Of a stretch of DNA of 64,000 nucleotides, positions 54,700 to 63,916 are shown one piece after another; position 1 is the first letter of the stretch; every line of letters starts with the position of its first letter. The stretch comes from Candidatus Methylobacter oryzae. GTDB lineage: Bacteria; Pseudomonadota; Gammaproteobacteria; Methylococcales; Methylomonadaceae. The stretch covers positions 20,134 to 84,133 of the forward strand of contig NZ_RYFG02000109.1 of the NCBI RefSeq assembly GCF_003994235.2, read 5' to 3'. Position numbers and translations under genes: made by a program. The notes beneath the pieces were generated by a model. That model made no database searches and was not told the origin of the DNA. It worked only from the letters and a program-made list of their open reading frames with translations.

Positions 54700-55659
54700 T
54701 TAGTTTGCAAAGCCGTGCTTTTGCATGCGGTAAAGCAAAGTATCACGAGAAATACCCAATAGTTTTGCGGATTTGCTGCGATTGCCTTTAGTGCGATTCA
54801 AGGCTTGATATATTAAATCAGCTTCTAGCGTATCCAACTGTAGACCGTTTTCGGGCAGAGTAAAGTCGGTTGTTGCAGAGGCATTGCTGGTGTATTTGGT
54901 TGTGAATTCAGGCGGAAGATTTTCCGGTTCGATCACTTTGCCGGCTAATAAAATACTAAGCCTTTCGCATAAATTGCGTAATTCACGGATATTTCCCGGC
55001 CATGAGTAAGCTTTAAGCGTTTTTAAAGCTTGCTTGCTGAATTTTGGCGCAGTCAGCGCGTGTGTATTTTCAAACAAGGTTAGGAAATGCTTGATCAGCG
55101 ATTCAATATCTTCAGTGCGTTGCGCCAATGGCGGTAACTCTAAAGGTATGACATTCAAGCGAAAATACAAGTCCGACCTGAATTGGCCGCTTTCTATTTG
55201 TTTGCTTAGGTCGGTGTTTGTTGCGGAAATAACGCGGACATCGACTTTATAAGGTTTGATTTCGCCGACTGCAAGACATTCGCCGGATTCAAGGAATCGC
55301 AATAACTTTGCCTGAATCGACAACGGTAAAGAATTAATCTCATCAAGGAATAGCGTGCCGCCATCCGCAGCCTGAAAAAGACCTTGCTTATCCGATGTTG
55401 CACCTGTGAAAGAGCCTTTTTTATGACCGAACAACTCCGATTCGATCAGGCTTTCAGGTAATGCTGCGCAATTTAAGGTGATAAAAGCCTTATTGGCACG
55501 AGTGCTGGCTTGTTGGATCGCGGTGGCGAGCACTTCTTTACCGGTACCTGTCTCGCCTTTCAGCAATACTGTAACATCGGTAGCGGCAACGATTTTGGCG
55601 CTACGGATTAACGAATCCAAAGCGGGAGATTGACCAATGATCGCGTTAAAATGATCCAT
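54700..55659 (-). CDS. Sigma-54-dependent activator without receiver domain
   Basis: A 319-residue enhancer-binding protein. The AAA+ domain spans about 5-235 with Walker A GETGTGKE (35-42), the sigma-54 contact loop GSFTGA (82-87, normally GAFTGA) and Walker B GTLFLDEI (101-108). A C-terminal Fis-type helix-turn-helix (NRSKSAKLLGISRDTLLYRMQ) follows. No N-terminal sensory domain exists, as in PspF, so activity must be controlled by a partner protein. It lies nine bases upstream of the DsbD_2-like gene end, in the same direction. Its targets are unknown. Confidence 0.9.
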   Translation of the reverse strand: MDHFNAIIGQSPALDSLIRSAKIVAATDVTVLLKGETGTGKEVLATAIQQASTRANKAFITLNCAALPESLIESELFGHKKGSFTGATSDKQGLFQAADGGTLFLDEINSLPLSIQAKLLRFLESGECLAVGEIKPYKVDVRVISATNTDLSKQIESGQFRSDLYFRLNVIPLELPPLAQRTEDIESLIKHFLTLFENTHALTAPKFSKQALKTLKAYSWPGNIRELRNLCERLSILLAGKVIEPENLPPEFTTKYTSNASATTDFTLPENGLQLDTLEADLIYQALNRTKGNRSKSAKLLGISRDTLLYRMQKHGFAN

Positions 55660-55668
55660 AGATGCCTC

Positions 55669-56406
55669 TTAATGTAGTGCCATATTATGTGTTGTGATGG
55701 CCATAGGATTGAGCCAGGGCAAGGCCGCCAGTACAGCAAGCACAATCATGAATAAGCCTATTGCCTGCTTGAAGCGCTGCATTCTGGATAACCTTGTTAG
55801 AATGCCGGTCATTATACCGACTCCCATGACCGCTGGTAAAGTTCCCAATCCGAAAAACAGCATAGTCAGCGCGCTATGGTTAATGCTATCCGCCGTTGCA
55901 GCAAGGGCAAGAGCCGAATAAACCAAACCGCACGGCAGCCAGCCCCATACCATGCCGAAAAGATAAGCTTGTCTGCAGTTTTTAACCGGGATCAGTTTGC
56001 GGCCTAAAGGTTCAATCATTTTCCAGAAGCGCAAGCCGATTTTTTCAATGTAGGCAAAGCGGGGAAACCACCCTGCAATATAAAGCCCCGCCCCCGCCAT
56101 GATGGTGGCTGACAATAATTGCAACAACCTATGCCCAGTGATTTCGCCCATCGGCATAGCGATTAATGCTTCAATAAGCCCCGCTAACGCGCCGGCCGCC
56201 GTGTAGCTGGTGATGCGGCCAATGTTGTAATTGAGCACAAAGGGAAATAGCCGGTTTTTTTGGTTTCGTATTTCCGGGCTCAGACTCAAAGTTAACGTGC
56301 CTATGATGGAGCCGCACATGCCGATACAGTGCATGCTGCTGAATAGACCCATCGTAAATGCGACCAGGTATGAGGTGGTAAAAGCGAGATCAAATTCCAT
56401 AGTCAC
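55669..56406 (-). CDS. Membrane protein of the DsbD_2 / TauE-SafE-like family
   Basis: A 245-residue inner-membrane protein with about six hydrophobic segments. It has the two Cys motifs of this family, SSMHCIGMCGSI near the start and GWLPCGLVYSALALAA in the middle. Relatives sit near cytochrome oxidase and copper genes and are proposed to move reducing power or copper; the true role is not settled. No oxidase genes lie nearby here. It is co-directional with the sigma-54 activator downstream, nine bases away, so the two may form an operon. Confidence 0.82.
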   Translation of the reverse strand: MTMEFDLAFTTSYLVAFTMGLFSSMHCIGMCGSIIGTLTLSLSPEIRNQKNRLFPFVLNYNIGRITSYTAAGALAGLIEALIAMPMGEITGHRLLQLLSATIMAGAGLYIAGWFPRFAYIEKIGLRFWKMIEPLGRKLIPVKNCRQAYLFGMVWGWLPCGLVYSALALAATADSINHSALTMLFFGLGTLPAVMGVGIMTGILTRLSRMQRFKQAIGLFMIVLAVLAALPWLNPMAITTHNMALH

Positions 56407-56447
56407 GGAGCATTATTATAAATAGAGAGGTAAAAGCGGCTTCGAAC

Positions 56448-57173
56448 TTATTGGAACTGCGCAAGAATCTGCCCCTGAATCTTCTCTGCCATCGCCTTGC
56501 TGTTTTCAGCGTCGCGGATAGGTCTGCCGACGACGATATAATCGGCGCCGTTCTGGAAAGCCATTTCTACGCTAACGACGCGTTTTTGATCGTCTTCTTC
56601 CCGATTGTCGACAGGCCTGATGCCGGGGGTGATAACAAGCAGTTTATGGTCCAGCTCTTCTCTGAGCATCGCGACTTCAAGGCCCGACGAAACAATACCG
56701 TCGCAGCCGATTTGTAAGGCGCGTTTGGCGCGGGATAAAACCAGTTCGCGAACATCGCAGGCAAAGCCTAAGTCGTCAAGATCGCCGCGATCCAGGCTGG
56801 TTAACGCAGTTACGGCTAAGACTTTAAGGTCGCCTTTTTCCTTCGCGGCCGCTTCCATAATCGCATCGTTGCCGTGAATCGTGGCAAGGTCAACGCCCTT
56901 GCTGCTCAAGGCTCTAATGGCCCTGCCTACGGTGGCGGGAACATCAAAAAACTTCAGGTCGACAAAGATCTTTTTATTTTGCTGTTTTAACCATTCAATA
57001 AAACCGAAATAATCGCCCGACATAAACAATTCCATGCCAACTTTGTAAAAGATTACCGAGTCGCCGAGTTCTTCCACCAAAGCTTGCGCTTCGGGAATGC
57101 TGGGGACATCCAACGCCATAATTAAACGTTCGCGGACAGGGATGGATTTGGTTGAGATAAATGATTGAGACAT
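56448..57173 (-). CDS. pyrF: Orotidine 5'-phosphate decarboxylase
   Basis: A 241-residue TIM-barrel enzyme that makes UMP, the final step of de novo pyrimidine synthesis. The catalytic Asp-Lys-Asp array is Asp72, Lys74 and Asp77 in VDLKFFDVPAT, and MALDVPS, YKVGMELF and GRPI near the C-terminus (phosphate loop) are present. About 13 residues precede the usual start; the ATG at 57173 is used. Confidence 0.96.
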   Translation of the reverse strand: MSQSFISTKSIPVRERLIMALDVPSIPEAQALVEELGDSVIFYKVGMELFMSGDYFGFIEWLKQQNKKIFVDLKFFDVPATVGRAIRALSSKGVDLATIHGNDAIMEAAAKEKGDLKVLAVTALTSLDRGDLDDLGFACDVRELVLSRAKRALQIGCDGIVSSGLEVAMLREELDHKLLVITPGIRPVDNREEDDQKRVVSVEMAFQNGADYIVVGRPIRDAENSKAMAEKIQGQILAQFQ

Positions 57174-57233
57174 AGTAGAGATAAGTAAAAAATAAAAAAT
57201 TCTAGCGCATGGGCTGTGCCCATCGTTGCCGGC

Positions 57234-57617
57234 TTATTCAGTTACGAAGCCTTGTTGATGCCAAGCCTGTATTCCGCCGTTCAATAAAAAAACTTTGGAA
57301 AATCCTGCCGCTTTCAATGCCAGTTGCGCTTGTGCGGAGCGTAGGCCTGCTACGCATTGGGTGATAATCGGGCGGGTTTTATAAGGTTCAAGTTCAGGTA
57401 GCCGTTCACTAAGTTGGGATAGCGGTATGCGGATAGCGCCGTGAATGTGGTGTTCGTTCCAGTCGCTGTTTTCACGCACATCGATAATAACTGCCTGATT
57501 TTTAACGCGCATGGTTGCTGCTTCTTGCACCGAGACGACATCGGTTTCCGCGATTGCAAAAGGGCTGGTTATTAATAAAAAAACACCAAGTTGGCAATAT
57601 CTTGAAAATAAACGCAC
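57234..57617 (-). CDS. Periplasmic rhodanese-like protein
   Basis: A 127-residue single-domain sulfurtransferase. A signal peptide (LGVFLLITSPFAIAE) directs it to the periplasm. The domain has VIIDVRENSDWNEHHIHGAIRIPL, and the active-site loop begins at Cys88 (CVAGLRS), so it is probably catalytic. The sulfur donor and acceptor are unknown. It is next to pyrF but not obviously linked to it. Confidence 0.9.
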   Translation of the reverse strand: MRLFSRYCQLGVFLLITSPFAIAETDVVSVQEAATMRVKNQAVIIDVRENSDWNEHHIHGAIRIPLSQLSERLPELEPYKTRPIITQCVAGLRSAQAQLALKAAGFSKVFLLNGGIQAWHQQGFVTE

Positions 57618-57711
57618 TTAAACGCTCCCGAATAATAAGTCGGCATATATTACCGGAACTTGTTTTAACGGTGAATGTTAAAATTCACTATTGCCACAAT
57701 AGACCTCGATT

Positions 57712-58638
57712 ATGAATTCAACATTGATACAAATGACCTTACTGATGGCGTCCGGCGCAGTTTGGCGTTTTACCAAACCGGCGGGCTTGCCAGCCGAGCA
57801 AGCCCGGTTGGTGCTGACCTCGGTGGTCTATTACTTATTGCTGCCGGCCATGGTGCTGGAAGTCCTTTGGACGGCGGATATCGGCTTGCATTCGTTTCAA
57901 TATACCTTGTTGGGCGTGAGTAGCATCGCTTTGGCAATGTTTTGTCTCTGGATAGTGGGAGCGTTATTTAAGTTTGAAGATCGGCGTATGGGGGCGATGA
58001 TATTGGCGGCGGCATTTCCTAATGTCACTTATCTGGGTTTGCCGGTTTTAGAGCAAACGTTTGGCAGTTGGGCCAGGTCGGTGGCAATACAGATGGATTT
58101 GTTTGCAGCCACACCGTTATTGTTTACCCTCGGCGTGGTTGTGGCGCGGCATTACGGCGAAGAGAGCGTGGAAAAGCCCAGATCGTTATGGCTGTTTTTC
58201 AACGCACCGCCATTCTGGGCTGCGGCTGTTGCCGTTATACTGAATATTAACGGTCTGGTTGCCCCGGTATGGCTGATCGGCGTGTTGCAAAAGCTGTCTG
58301 CGGGTGTAGTGCCGTTGATGCTGTTTTCTTTAGGATTGGCGCTAAGCTGGCAAGCAGTCACTGCCCGCAACGTTCCCTATGTGATCCCTGTTATATTAAT
58401 TAAAATGGCGCTGATGCCGTTATTTGCAATGATTCTTGTCGGTTATCTGTCTATTGGCAGCGAATATCGGGCGGCCGCAGTGCTTGATTTGTCGATGCCG
58501 AGCATGTTGTTGGGCATTGTTTTCTGTGACCGCTACCGGTTGGACAGCTCGCTGTATGCGATGGCGGTCACAGTGACGACGGCAATCAGCCTGATTGCGT
58601 TGCCGTTCTGGCATAACATATTAATGAACCTTAACTGA
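57712..58638 (+). CDS. AEC-family (auxin efflux carrier-like) transporter
   Basis: A 308-residue inner-membrane protein with about ten hydrophobic segments. The two-repeat AEC fold is indicated by LPAMVLEVLW, MILAAAFPNVTYLGLPVLEQTFG and the C-terminal LDLSMPSMLLGIVFCDRYRLD. Bacterial members export or import malate and other organic acids. It is followed by the CinA-like gene after 11 bases and may be its operon partner. Confidence 0.85.
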   Translation: MNSTLIQMTLLMASGAVWRFTKPAGLPAEQARLVLTSVVYYLLLPAMVLEVLWTADIGLHSFQYTLLGVSSIALAMFCLWIVGALFKFEDRRMGAMILAAAFPNVTYLGLPVLEQTFGSWARSVAIQMDLFAATPLLFTLGVVVARHYGEESVEKPRSLWLFFNAPPFWAAAVAVILNINGLVAPVWLIGVLQKLSAGVVPLMLFSLGLALSWQAVTARNVPYVIPVILIKMALMPLFAMILVGYLSIGSEYRAAAVLDLSMPSMLLGIVFCDRYRLDSSLYAMAVTVTTAISLIALPFWHNILMNLN

Positions 58639-58649
58639 CGGGCCTCAAC

Positions 58650-59876
58650 ATGAATCCAACGCTAGAGATTTTCTCGCAAGGCGAAGAAGTCGTTACCGGA
58701 CAAACCGTCGACACTAATGCAGCCTGGTTGTCGGAACGAGTTGTTGCGATGGGCTTTAACGTAACCCGTCATACCGCCGTGGGCGACAAATTGGAGGATC
58801 TGGTAGCCTTGCTGCGGGAAATTTCAGTCCGTGCCGATTGCTGCATTTGCACCGGCGGGCTGGGGCCGACCAGCGACGATTTAACTGCCGAGGCCGTTGC
58901 TCAAGCATTCGATTTGCGGTTGGAGTTCGATGCGCTTGCTTTTGAACAGATTAAGCGCTTTTTTACGCTCAGGAATAGGAATATGCCCGAATCAAACCGC
59001 AAGCAGGCCATGTTTCCGAAAGGTGCGGAGCGTATCGACAATGCCTGGGGGACCGCGCCGGGTTTCGCTTTGCAGGCCGGCCGCTGCTGGTTTGCTTTTA
59101 TGCCGGGCGTGCCTTTGGAAATGCGGCATTTGTTTTTGGAATTTGTCCAGCCGGCACTGGCAAGCCGTTTCATACTGAGGCCCGGCAAGTTAATCGCGAT
59201 TAAAACCCTTGGTATGGGGGAGTCGGCTATTCAAGAAATCATCAGTACGATTGAAATTCCTGCCCAGGTACAGCTGGGCTTCCGGGCAAGTCCGGACGAT
59301 GTACAAACCAAATTATTTTTTCCATACGATTACCCTGAAGCCGCTATCAGTTCGCTGGCATCCGCTATTGCGGCAGCGCTTGGCGATCATGTGTTTGCGG
59401 TTGACGGTTTAGGGCAGGCAAGCGGCGATCTGGTATTTACAGTGGATCAACTGATGACCGCCGGAAAATACACGCTGGCCGTAGCCGAAACTGCGAGTCA
59501 GGGCTTGTTGGCGGCGAAATGTGTAGGTTTGCCGTGGTTGCTGGAAACCCGCTATGAGCAATCTTTGCAAAAGCTCGGGCAAAAGCTGGGGATTACGATA
59601 AATACCGATAATTTGCAGGCAACCGCGCAAGCCGCCGCAAAAGAGATAAAAAGAACCGGCGATGCCGATTTTGTGCTGGTTCAGCTCTATGCCGGAGACG
59701 TTCAGACATTTCACGATAAAGACCAAGCCATTATTCTATATAATGTGCTGCTGGCCGGAGATGGATTTCATCAAGCGATTCATTCAGTGGCAGGCCCTAT
59801 CAAACGCAAGCAAAACCAGGCCGCGTTACTGGCGCTGGATTTATTACGACGCTATTTACAACATAAAGAACTTTAA
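58650..59876 (+). CDS. CinA-like protein with degenerate C-terminal amidase domain
   Basis: A 408-residue protein. The N-terminal MoaB/Mog-type domain (about 1-165) is well kept: FSQGEEVVTGQTVDTNAAWLSE and ICTGGLGPTSDDLTAEAV. The C-terminal CinA domain, an NMN amidohydrolase in active members, is heavily changed: the usual AESCTGGLLA reads AETASQGLLA, and the GIAGP segment is absent or unrecognisable. That half is likely inactive. It ends one base before uup, which suggests co-transcription. Confidence 0.85.
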   Translation: MNPTLEIFSQGEEVVTGQTVDTNAAWLSERVVAMGFNVTRHTAVGDKLEDLVALLREISVRADCCICTGGLGPTSDDLTAEAVAQAFDLRLEFDALAFEQIKRFFTLRNRNMPESNRKQAMFPKGAERIDNAWGTAPGFALQAGRCWFAFMPGVPLEMRHLFLEFVQPALASRFILRPGKLIAIKTLGMGESAIQEIISTIEIPAQVQLGFRASPDDVQTKLFFPYDYPEAAISSLASAIAAALGDHVFAVDGLGQASGDLVFTVDQLMTAGKYTLAVAETASQGLLAAKCVGLPWLLETRYEQSLQKLGQKLGITINTDNLQATAQAAAKEIKRTGDADFVLVQLYAGDVQTFHDKDQAIILYNVLLAGDGFHQAIHSVAGPIKRKQNQAALLALDLLRRYLQHKEL

Positions 59877-59877
59877 A

Positions 59878-61791
59878 ATGCCCTTATTACGATTGTCTAA
59901 CGTTTCCATTGCTTATGGAACTCATGCTTTATTGAACAATGCCGACTTTCAGTTGGATGCCGGGGAACGAGTAGGCTTGTTAGGCCGCAACGGCGAGGGT
60001 AAATCAACCTTAATGAAGATTATTGCCGGTAATATTCAACCCGATCACGGCGAAATCTGGCGTCAGCCGGGATTAAGGCTGGCATGGCTGGAACAGTCCC
60101 CGGAATTGCCGGACGGTGCAACTATTTACGATGCTGTGGCCGGCGGCTTGGGCGAGTTGGGTGAGTGGATTACCCGCTACCACGCCTTGTCGTTAACCAT
60201 GGATTACAACGACAGCAATGCCTTGAACGAACTGGGCGATTTACAGCACAAACTCGAAGCGCATAACGGTTGGCATTTCCAACAGCGAGTCGAAACCACG
60301 TTAAGTAAACTCGATTTGCCCGGCGATTTGAAAATCAGCGGCCTGTCCGGCGGCTGGAAGCGGCGCGTGGCGCTGGCCAGGGCCTTGGTCATAGAGCCGG
60401 AAGTGTTGTTGCTCGACGAGCCGACCAACCATCTGGACTTTGAAAGCATTACTTGGCTGGAAGAACAAATCCTGAATTTTCAGGGAGCGGTATTATTTGT
60501 AACTCACGATCGCTCGTTCTTGCAGAAACTGGCGACCCGGATTATCGACCTGGATCGAGGCAATCTGGTGTCCTGGCAGGGTAATTACGACGACTTTTTA
60601 ACCAGAAAAGCCGCAGCGCTGGAGGACGAAGCTAACCAGAATGCCGAATTCGACAAGAAGTTGGCTGAGGAAGAAGTTTGGATCAGACAGGGCATAAAAG
60701 CCAGGCGTACCCGTAATGAGGGCCGGGTCAGGGCGCTGGAAAAATTGCGTAATGAACGTGCTCAGCGCCGCAATACGCAAGGCACCAGCAAAATGACGCT
60801 GGAGCGCGGCGATGCCTCCGGCAAGAAAGTGATCGAAGTTAATGACATCTGTTTCGCTTATCAAGACCGGCAGATTATTAAGCATTTTTCCACACTGGTT
60901 CAGCGTGGTGACAAAATCGGCCTGATCGGCGCGAACGGTGCCGGCAAATCGACGCTATTAAAATTATTATTAAAGCAATTAGAGCCTACTAGCGGTTCAG
61001 TAGAGCAGGGCACGCGCCTCGAAATCGCCTATTTTGACCAGTTGCGCGACCAGCTCGATCCGGAAATGACCGTCTGCGACACCATCGCCGACGGCAACGA
61101 TTTTGTCGAAATCGCCGGCACCAAGCGGCATGTAATGTCGTATCTGGGCGATTTCCTGTTTGCTCCGGCCAGGGCGCGTTCGCCGGTAAAAAGCTTGTCC
61201 GGAGGCGAAAAAAACCGCTTGCTGCTGGCGCGCTTGTTCACCAAGCCTGCCAACCTGATCGTCATGGACGAACCGACCAACGATCTGGATTTGGAAACTC
61301 TGGAGCTGCTCGAAGAAAAGTTGGTCGCGTTTGACGGTACCTTGTTGTTGGTCAGTCATGACCGGGCTTTTCTGGATAATGTGGTAACCAGCGTGTTCGT
61401 ACTTGATGGATCGGGGGAGGTTGATGAATTTGTCGGCGGTTATACCGATTGGATGAATCACGTTAAGCAAGCTAAGCAGGTGGAGGCTGTGAAGGCTGTA
61501 AAACAAGAAAAACCGGCTGTACCGGCTCCTGTGCGTACGTCTGCAAAGAAGAAGTTAAGTTTCAAAGAGCAACAGGAATTGGCTAAATTGCCGGAACTGA
61601 TCGATGAATTGGAAGCCAAACAAGCTGAATTAAACCGGCAAATCAGTGCGCCCGAGTTCTATAAAAAAGAACAAGTTGTCGTTACGAAGACTTTGGATGA
61701 ATTGAAGCAGATTGATGAAGCATTAGAGCAAGGCTATAAACGCTGGGATGAGCTGGAAGCATTGGCCGAGGAAGGCGGTAATCAAAAGTAG
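59878..61791 (+). CDS. uup: ABC-F family ATPase, Uup type
   Basis: A 637-residue soluble protein with two ATP-binding domains and no membrane segments. Domain 1 has Walker A GRNGEGKS at 36-43 and signature LSGGWKRR; domain 2 has Walker A GANGAGKS and signature LSGGEKNR. A linker rich in Arg and Lys (ARRTRNEGRVRALEKLRNERAQRR) joins them and a C-terminal coiled coil (about 560-637) follows, diagnostic of Uup. Uup-type proteins act at the ribosome and on branched DNA. The ATG at 59878 is preferred over upstream in-frame starts that lie within the CinA-like gene. Confidence 0.94.
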   Translation: MPLLRLSNVSIAYGTHALLNNADFQLDAGERVGLLGRNGEGKSTLMKIIAGNIQPDHGEIWRQPGLRLAWLEQSPELPDGATIYDAVAGGLGELGEWITRYHALSLTMDYNDSNALNELGDLQHKLEAHNGWHFQQRVETTLSKLDLPGDLKISGLSGGWKRRVALARALVIEPEVLLLDEPTNHLDFESITWLEEQILNFQGAVLFVTHDRSFLQKLATRIIDLDRGNLVSWQGNYDDFLTRKAAALEDEANQNAEFDKKLAEEEVWIRQGIKARRTRNEGRVRALEKLRNERAQRRNTQGTSKMTLERGDASGKKVIEVNDICFAYQDRQIIKHFSTLVQRGDKIGLIGANGAGKSTLLKLLLKQLEPTSGSVEQGTRLEIAYFDQLRDQLDPEMTVCDTIADGNDFVEIAGTKRHVMSYLGDFLFAPARARSPVKSLSGGEKNRLLLARLFTKPANLIVMDEPTNDLDLETLELLEEKLVAFDGTLLLVSHDRAFLDNVVTSVFVLDGSGEVDEFVGGYTDWMNHVKQAKQVEAVKAVKQEKPAVPAPVRTSAKKKLSFKEQQELAKLPELIDELEAKQAELNRQISAPEFYKKEQVVVTKTLDELKQIDEALEQGYKRWDELEALAEEGGNQK

Positions 61792-61908
61792 CAATTTCTA
61801 CGATAATATCATCCGGCTATGTGCTCGTAATCGATAAGAGCGTTGCACTAGGATGCAATATCGATTATCCTACCCGGCTTCTCACAGATCATGAGAAACA
61901 AGATAATA

Positions 61909-61996
61909 GGAGAGATGGCCGAGCGGTCGAAGGCGCACGCCTGGAAAGTGTGTATACGGCAACGTATCGAGGGTTCGAATCCCTCTCTCTCCGCCA
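61909..61996 (+). tRNA. tRNA-Ser (anticodon GGA)
   Basis: The acceptor arms GGAGAGA (61909-61915) and TCTCTCC (61986-61992) pair fully. The anticodon loop CTGGAAA gives GGA, a long variable arm is present, the T arm is AGGGTTCGAATCCCT, and CCA is encoded. Mobile-element debris starts a few hundred bases downstream. Confidence 0.96.
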
Positions 61997-62383
61997 TGTA
62001 AATAACTGATTTTTATAATAGAAATATTTTTTAAATGTAAAAATTGGCGATAATTGGCGGTACATTATCTGCAAGAACCGCCATTTAAATTCAAAAAGCG
62101 TAATTTCAAATTCGAGTTCCTACTCGCTCAACATCAAGTATTTCTGCGCATCAGCGCGAATTTCTTATTTCAAAACTTATTTCAAAAAAAATTTTTTTTG
62201 CAAAAACACCGCGGGCGAGGAGGAGTGAAAATCGGGGCGGTCGGATCGGTTTGCGGGATGGCTGGCGGTGGTGGAAGAGGGCCTGTATTTGTCTGTAATG
62301 GTTGCTAATCGTTGGGCACAAAAAAACCGGGACTGGCCCGGTTTGATAATGATGGGCCGGGATTGCTCCCGGCTTAGTGTCGC
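61997..62383. other. Non-coding stretch after tRNA-Ser
   Basis: No gene is recognised. The left half is strongly AT-rich with a poly-A/T tract near 62180-62200, and the right half is G-rich. A minus-strand terminator sits at 62322-62344. This abrupt change in composition next to a tRNA suits an old insertion boundary. Confidence 0.5.
62319..62344 (-). terminator. Minus-strand terminator
   Basis: AAACCGGG (62324-62331) pairs with CCCGGTTT (62337-62344), and on the minus strand the stem runs into a T-run. It sits 40 bases after the stop of the minus-strand fragment 62384-62554 and presumably served it. Confidence 0.75.
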
Positions 62384-62554
62384 TTAGTGCAGCGTTTCGG
62401 TTAGCTGGTTGATGAGGGCGTTTAGCAAGCAGTAGATCTGTATTGGCGTGATGGTGCCTTGTTCTACTGCTGCGCTGATGCCTTGGTTGGCTCCGTTAAG
62501 GGCGTGGATGATTTGTTGTTGTTCTTTTGTCAACCTGTCGAAACTGTTGGCTTG
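62384..62554 (-). pseudogene. 3' fragment of an unidentified, probably phage-borne gene
   Basis: The minus strand encodes about 55 residues (NSFDRLTKEQQQIIHALNGA, continuing to INQLTETLH and a stop) with no start codon, and the frame closes upstream at the join with the terminase fragment. A terminator follows. It looks like the intact end of a gene that lost its beginning. I do not recognise the family. Confidence 0.5.
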
Positions 62555-62555
62555 T

Positions 62556-62820
62556 ACCGTGGACGTCGATCAATGGTCGGACTACAAGCCGGAAGCCGCG
62601 CGGCCGTTCGGCAATAAGCCGGTGGCGCTGGGTTACGATCCGAGCCGCACCCGAGACAATGCCAGCTTGGCCGCGTTGGGCATTCCGATCATTGCCGGCG
62701 AGGCGTGGCGAGTGCTGCGCACCGACAGCTATCACGGGCAGAATTTCCAGTTCCAGAGCAACCGGATCAAGGACGTTCGCAATAGCCATAACGTGCAGCA
62801 CATCGGCATTGATATATTCA
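62556..62820 (+). pseudogene. Internal fragment of a P2-like phage terminase large subunit
   Basis: About 88 residues read VDVDQWSDYKPEAARPFGNK, VALGYDPSRTRDNASLAALG and HNVQHIGIDIF in one frame. This matches the segment of P2 GpP-like terminases (VDVDxWxDYxPxAxRPxGxxPVxLGYDPSxTxD ... YNVTHIGID). The ATPase part upstream and the rest of the nuclease part downstream are missing on both sides, so it is a fragment of a decayed prophage. Confidence 0.7.
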
Positions 62821-62844
62821 GCCAGACCAAGCGAGATACCCCCA

Positions 62845-63131
62845 ATGCCACTTTCAGACACCACCTGTAAGAACGCCAAGTCCAAAGAAAAGCCTTATAA
62901 ACTCGCTGATGAGAAAGGCATGTTCCTATTGGTTAATCCCAACGGTTCAAAGTATTTCCGGTTAAAGTATCGATTTGGGGGTACAGAAAAGACCTTAGCT
63001 TTGGGGGTATATCCTGAAACATCATTGAAGGATGCCAGAGAAAAACGAGACGCAGCCAGAAAACAAATTAATGACGGTATCGATCCAAGCATAACCCGGA
63101 AAATAGAAAAGGCCGGCAACATTGAAAACAC
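62845..63131 (+). pseudogene. N-terminal fragment of a tyrosine integrase (Arm-DNA-binding domain)
   Basis: The fragment begins at an ATG with MPLSDTTCKNAKSKEKPYKL and continues through FGGTEKTLALGVYPETSLKDAREKRDAARK to about GNIENTF. This is the Arm-DNA-bind_3 (DUF4102) domain of phage/island integrases that use tRNA genes. The catalytic domain is missing; the sequence changes to a histidine kinase fragment near 63130. Its position 850 bases from tRNA-Ser supports an island origin. Confidence 0.85.
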
Positions 63132-63848
63132 CTTTACCTGCGCATCAACAGAAACTACGAGCGATGGTTCGGGCTTAGCGAGGAACAGATTCGTGGCCGC
63201 CATATGCGCGAGATTCTCGGCGAAGCGGCTTGGCAAGCTATCGAGTCCTATGTCAAGCAGGTCTTGGTTGGTGAGCAAATTGATTTCGAGCTCGAGGTGC
63301 AGTACATCGAGGATGGTCCGCGCTGGATTCATGCGACTTACTCTCCGGATTTTAACGCCGAAGGACAGGTGCGCGGCTTTGTGGTGCATGTGCTTGATAT
63401 CAGCGAGCGGAAACAAGCTGAAAAGGCTTTGCGCGAGGCGGACCGGTGCAAGGATGAATTCCTCGCCATGCTGGCGCACGAGCTACGCAACCCTCTGGCG
63501 CCGATCAGTAATGCTGTGCATATCATGAAGTTGTCTAGTCTGGATGAAACACAGCTGGCTTGGTGCAGCGACGTCATTAGCCGCCAGGTTGAACATCTGG
63601 TTCGGTTGGTGGATGACTTGCTGGATGTTTCGCGCATCAGTCGCGGCAAGATCGAGCTGAAGAAGGAAGCGCTTGATATATCAACTATTGTGCAGCGGGC
63701 GGTTGAAACGAGTCAGCCGCTGATTAATACTCGCCGACATGAGTTTTCCGTAAGTCTGCCGACTGAGTCTGTATGCGTTGAAGGCGACTTAGTCCGATTG
63801 TCGCAAGTGGTATCGAATCTACTTAAATGTGAATTAAGAGCTGAATAG
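63132..63848 (+). pseudogene. PAS-sensor histidine kinase fragment, truncated at both ends
   Basis: The frame begins in the PAS domain without a start codon (YLRINRNYERWFGLSEEQI) and continues to the PAS C-terminal IHATYSPDFNAEGQVRGF...LDISERKQAE. The dimerisation domain with H-box LAHELRNPLAPI (phosphorylated His) follows. It is cut at SQVVSNLL, just where the ATPase domain N-box should begin, near 63825; the last codons (KCELRAE) belong to other DNA. The kinase is therefore non-functional. An ATG at 63204 could express the remainder. Confidence 0.85.
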
Positions 63849-63916
63849 AAGCCAGTTCACAGTTGGGCTAGACTATTGGAAAAGACACGACTCCTCCCAA
63901 TTCTCTAGGCCCCCCC

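Noticed and set aside
62054..62308. Open frame of 84 codons after tRNA-Ser
   Set aside because: Composition is extreme (poly-A/T, then Gly-rich), with no ribosome-binding site; treated as non-coding.
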